Source: 73-13 sp035555435 (GTDB taxonomy: Bacteria; Actinomycetota; Actinomycetes; Actinomycetales; Microbacteriaceae). From it: a stretch of 8,597 nucleotides of DNA. The notes under the pieces were generated by a model that was not told where the DNA came from, did no database searches, and worked only from the letters and a program-made list of their open reading frames with translations. Below, one piece after another: positions 6,563 through 8,597 of this stretch; the stretch's first letter is position 1, and the number at the start of each line of letters is the position of its first letter. The stretch is taken from assembly GCA_035555435.1 (NCBI GenBank), contig DATMGN010000060.1, forward strand, positions 1-8,597, read 5' to 3'. Both the position numbers and the translations under genes were made by a program.

Positions 6563-7468
6563 CTACGCGACGAAGCTCCGGTGCACGACGAGGTCGGCGA
6601 GCTCGGGGTCGTACTCGGCGAGCACCGCCGTGACGCGCTCGATCGCGAGCGCGCCGAGCGCCTCGTGGGCGCCGACGAACGCGGCGCGCGCTCGCACCCG
6701 CGGCCAGTCGGACGGCAGCAGCTCGCGCGGGAGGTCTGGATCGGAGCGGGCGAGCTCGATCCACTGGTCCGCGATGCGGGTACGCAGGACGAGCGCCTGC
6801 GCGGACGTGACGTGGTCGGCGGCGAGACTGCGGACGAGCTGCTCGGCGTCATCGATGAACGCGAGGTACGCGCCCGAGAGCGAATCGAGGTCCCACGCCT
6901 CCTGAGGCGGCCGCGAACCCGCCCCCACCGCCGGGACGGTCGCCGTGAGCGCGGTGACGCCCTGCACGCCGACGCGCGCGAGCTCCTCGACGGCCACCCC
7001 GGGCCGCGCGCGTGGCGAGACCCACGTCGAGTCCTCGAGCGGCGCGTAGCCGAGCCAGCGCATGCGCGCCCGAATCGCCTCGCGCAGCACGCGGTCGCCC
7101 TCGGGGGCGGCGAAGACGACGACGCTCCAGATCCCGTCCCACGGGCGGTCCTCGCGCCCGAACTCCCCCATCCTCGCGAGGCCCGAGCGCAGCACGCCAA
7201 CGGTGCGTGCGGTGAGGCGGTGCGAGGTGTTGCGGCCGGTTCGGGAGGACTCGAGCAGACCGTGCTTGACCATGCGGCTGAGGGCGGCGCGCGCCGCAGC
7301 CTCGTTGACCTCGAAGTCGGCGAGCAGCGCGACGAGTGCCGCCGAGGGGAAGGCTTGGCTCCGCTCGAGCCAGTAGTCCCCGAACAGGTGCAGCAGCAGG
7401 CTCGTCGTCGAGCCTTCCCGGCGACGCGGCAGCGAGCCCGTCGACATGGGCGAATCGAATGACATCAT
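6563..7468 (-). CDS. PaaX-family transcriptional regulator
   Basis: A 301-aa repressor of the PaaX family, whose founder represses phenylacetate degradation and responds to phenylacetyl-CoA. The three-part architecture is visible: an N-terminal winged helix (about 22-90; TTSLLLHLFGDYW, then NEAAARAALSRMVKHGLLESSRTGRNTSHRLT); a central ferredoxin-like, Cas2-like domain (about 108-180; WDGIWSVVVFAAPE and RWLGYAPLEDSTWVSPR); and a C-terminal helical domain (about 190-300; ALVLRTRIADQW, DPDLPRELLPSDWP). Length is close to E. coli PaaX. No paa genes are in view, so the effector is unknown; in actinobacteria this family also controls other aromatic or CoA-linked pathways. The first of two tandem ATGs (7468) has GAGG 8 nt upstream. 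The start codons lie inside a TGACA half-site, suggesting autoregulation. The gene is 143 bp upstream of the importer operon in the same direction. Confidence 0.92.
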   Translation of the reverse strand: MMSFDSPMSTGSLPRRREGSTTSLLLHLFGDYWLERSQAFPSAALVALLADFEVNEAAARAALSRMVKHGLLESSRTGRNTSHRLTARTVGVLRSGLARMGEFGREDRPWDGIWSVVVFAAPEGDRVLREAIRARMRWLGYAPLEDSTWVSPRARPGVAVEELARVGVQGVTALTATVPAVGAGSRPPQEAWDLDSLSGAYLAFIDDAEQLVRSLAADHVTSAQALVLRTRIADQWIELARSDPDLPRELLPSDWPRVRARAAFVGAHEALGALAIERVTAVLAEYDPELADLVVHRSFVA

Positions 7469-7496
7469 CAGCGCACCTCGACGCCCATATTGTCAT
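7459..7496. promoter_or_regulatory. Predicted PaaX-like operator at its own promoter and start
   Basis: ATGACATCAT (7459-7468, plus) and ATGACAATAT (7496-7487, minus) form an inverted pair separated by 18 bp, with cores TGACA-N26-TGTCA exactly as at the importer promoter. One half-site covers the tandem start codons, the other covers AT-rich -10-like bases on the minus strand. No clear -35 was found for the paaX-like gene. Confidence 0.52.
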
Positions 7497-7556
7497 ACGT
7501 CGCGGGGGCGTGCGGGTCGACCCCCCGGCCCTGGGACGCCGACTTTCATGACGTTT

Positions 7557-7569
7557 TTCAATAGTTGAA
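7557..7569. promoter_or_regulatory. TTCAA-TAG-TTGAA palindrome, candidate MarR operator
   Basis: A perfect 5-3-5 inverted repeat, TTCAATAGTTGAA, in the divergent gap 35 bp before the MarR-type gene. Its right arm overlaps the predicted -35 of that gene. TTGAA/TTCAA palindromes are common MarR-family targets, so autorepression is likely. Binding has not been shown. Confidence 0.5.
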
Positions 7570-7593
7570 TTGCTCCACGACACGACGTACGCT
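7565..7593 (+). promoter_or_regulatory. Candidate promoter of the MarR-type gene (leaderless)
   Basis: TTGAAT (7565-7570) and TACGCT (7588-7593) are separated by 17 bp. Transcription would start about 7600-7602, at or next to the ATG at 7602. No Shine-Dalgarno sequence precedes that ATG. Together these point to a leaderless message, which is frequent in actinobacteria. Confidence 0.45.
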
Positions 7594-7601
7594 TGGCGCT
7601 C

Positions 7602-8060
7602 ATGGCACCGCTGCAGCTCGATCGGCTCGACGGCACCGCCTTCGCGACCGACCCAGGGCTGCTCCTCGCGCGGGCCAACGCCGACTCGATCGCCGCGACC
7701 AACCGCGCGCTCGCCGAGTTCGGACTCCGCGTGCGCTCCTACGCCGTCCTCGCCGCCGCCGCCTCGGCGATTCGGCCGACGCAGCGCGAGCTCGCCGAGT
7801 TCCTCCGGCTCGACCCCAGCCAGGTCGTCGCGCTCGTCGACGATCTCGAGCGCCGGGGGCTCGTGCGCCGCGAGGTCGACCCCGCCGATCGGCGGGTCAA
7901 CGCCATCGTGGCGACCGAGGAGGGCGCGTCGCTGTCGACGCTCGCGAGCACTGCGGTCACCGAGGCCCGAGAGCACCGACTGGCCGCGCTGACCTCCGAG
8001 GAGCTCGCGACGCTCACGGAGCTGCTCGCGCGAGTCGTGCATGCGCGACCGGCCGAATAG
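7602..8060 (+). CDS. MarR-family transcriptional regulator
   Basis: A 152-aa winged-helix regulator of typical MarR length. N-terminal dimerisation helices (about 15-55) precede the helix-turn-helix PTQRELAEFLRLDPSQVVALVDDLERRGLV (59-88). The wing carries the family hallmark DPADRRVNAIVATEEG (93-108), and a C-terminal helix completes the dimer interface. It is divergent from the paaX-like gene and followed 48 bp later by an SDR gene in the same direction, which it may regulate. The ATG at 7602 has no ribosome site and fits a leaderless start. An in-frame TTG at 7593 would add three residues and is less likely. Ligand unknown; many relatives sense phenolic or aromatic acids or their CoA esters. 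Confidence 0.93.
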   Translation: MAPLQLDRLDGTAFATDPGLLLARANADSIAATNRALAEFGLRVRSYAVLAAAASAIRPTQRELAEFLRLDPSQVVALVDDLERRGLVRREVDPADRRVNAIVATEEGASLSTLASTAVTEAREHRLAALTSEELATLTELLARVVHARPAE

Positions 8061-8071
8061 CCAGTAAACCT

Positions 8072-8077
8072 GATAAT
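8072..8077 (+). promoter_or_regulatory. Possible -10 element for the SDR gene
   Basis: GATAAT (5 of 6 matches) lies just after the MarR stop codon, 31 bp before the SDR start. No -35 match is seen at the expected distance, so the gene could also be read from the MarR promoter. Confidence 0.28.
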
Positions 8078-8108
8078 CTCCGGACGTCACCGCAAAGGAG
8101 CGCTGCCC

Positions 8109-8597
8109 ATGTCTCTCTCCCTCGAGCAGAAGGTCGCCATCGTCACCGGGGCGGGCGCCGGACTCGGTGCCGCCTACGCGAAGGCGCTCGCCGACGCCGG
8201 CGCCGCCGTCGTCGTCAACGACGTCTCCGAGGCCGCAGCCGCCTCGATCGTCGCCGAGATCGCCGCCGCGGGAGGGCGGGCGATCGCGGTCATCGCACCC
8301 GTCGGTGCGAGCGAGGTCGCACAGCAGCTCGTCGACACCGCGGTGCGCACCTTCGGCCGCCTCGACATCGTCGTGACGAACGCCGGGATCCTCCGCGACA
8401 AGTCGTTGCTCAAGATGACCGACGAGGACTTCGACGCGGTCATCGACGTACACCTGCGCGGCACGTTCACGATGGCGCGCGCCGCCTTCGCCTACTTCAA
8501 GGAGCACGAGATCGCGGGCCGGATCATCGCGATCGGCTCCCCCACCGGCCAGCGCGGCAACTTCGGCCAGACGAACTACGCCGCCGCGAAGGCCGGC
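8109..8597 (+). CDS. Short-chain dehydrogenase, MFE-2-type (3R)-hydroxyacyl-CoA dehydrogenase-like (cut at right edge)
   Basis: NAD(P)-dependent oxidoreductase of the classical SDR fold; 163 residues are present. Visible motifs are the cofactor loop TGAGAGLG (13-20), an acidic residue after the second strand (VVVND, Asp38) that favours NAD(H), TNAG (90-93), and catalytic Ser144, Tyr157 and Lys161 in GSPTGQRGNFGQTNYAAAK. The blocks GILRDKSLLKMTDEDFD and GNFGQTNYAAAK resemble the (3R)-hydroxyacyl-CoA dehydrogenase unit of peroxisomal MFE-2 more than FabG, so a role on a hydroxyacyl-CoA intermediate is plausible. The substrate is not proven. AAAGGAG lies 8 nt before the ATG. Whether a dehydratase or sterol-carrier domain is fused downstream cannot be seen. 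Confidence 0.9.
   Translation, partial: MSLSLEQKVAIVTGAGAGLGAAYAKALADAGAAVVVNDVSEAAAASIVAEIAAAGGRAIAVIAPVGASEVAQQLVDTAVRTFGRLDIVVTNAGILRDKSLLKMTDEDFDAVIDVHLRGTFTMARAAFAYFKEHEIAGRIIAIGSPTGQRGNFGQTNYAAAKAG

Noticed and set aside
6665..7145. Cas2-like central domain as a hint of CRISPR
   Set aside because: The ferredoxin-like domain is a normal part of PaaX regulators; there are no repeats with spacers and no other cas genes.
7514..7523. GGGTCGACCC palindrome in the paaX-marR gap
   Set aside because: A 10-bp GC-rich palindrome is likely by chance here and has no T-run or partner; it is not placed over either predicted promoter.
6849..8507. A 552-codon open frame on the minus strand across the MarR and SDR genes
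   Set aside because: It is antisense to two clear genes, has low-complexity Arg/Gly/Asp-rich composition and no recognisable domain; long antisense frames are expected at this GC content.

Overview
The window is very GC-rich, with third positions almost always G or C and short GG-rich ribosome sites. The protein families (actinobacterial-type pcaHG, IclR, PaaX, MarR, an SBP-permease-permease-ATPase transporter) suggest a high-GC Actinomycetota chromosome, perhaps a soil actinomycete near Microbacteriaceae. The genus cannot be named from the sequence alone. Every long stretch is explained by ordinary genes. There are no tRNAs, rRNAs, CRISPR arrays, insertion sequences or phage genes.

Layout. 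(1) Positions 1-2042, minus strand: an aromatic ring-cleavage operon, pcaH-pcaG-pcaB. Protocatechuate 3,4-dioxygenase beta and alpha subunits are followed by 3-carboxy-cis,cis-muconate cycloisomerase, which runs off the left edge. The three genes overlap and are probably translationally coupled. pcaB seems to start at a TTG inside the end of pcaG. (2) Positions 2043-2172: a divergent control region with a perfect 9-bp inverted repeat. (3) 2173-2940, plus strand: an IclR-type regulator divergent from pcaH, the usual arrangement for a pca regulator. (4) 2930-6419, minus strand: a four-gene ABC importer of the nitrate/sulfonate/taurine (NitT/TauT) type: lipoprotein binding protein, two different permeases, ATPase. 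A strong hairpin lies between the binding-protein gene and the first permease. (5) 6563-7468, minus strand: a PaaX-like repressor upstream of the importer. (6) 7602-8060, plus strand: a MarR-type regulator divergent from paaX, followed by (7) an SDR dehydrogenase resembling the (3R)-hydroxyacyl-CoA dehydrogenase domain of peroxisomal MFE-2, cut by the right edge.

How it may work together: the importer could bring in an aromatic acid (or its precursor) that is funnelled to protocatechuate and opened by PcaHG, then processed by PcaB in the beta-ketoadipate pathway. The substrate is not shown by the sequence. The most notable signal is regulatory. The promoter regions of paaX and of the binding-protein gene each carry an inverted pair of TGACA half-sites with exactly the same geometry (TGACA-N26-TGTCA). 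This predicts that the PaaX-like protein controls both itself and the importer. I see no wholly new biological system; the window reads as a compact, heavily regulated aromatic-acid catabolic region with three regulators of different families.
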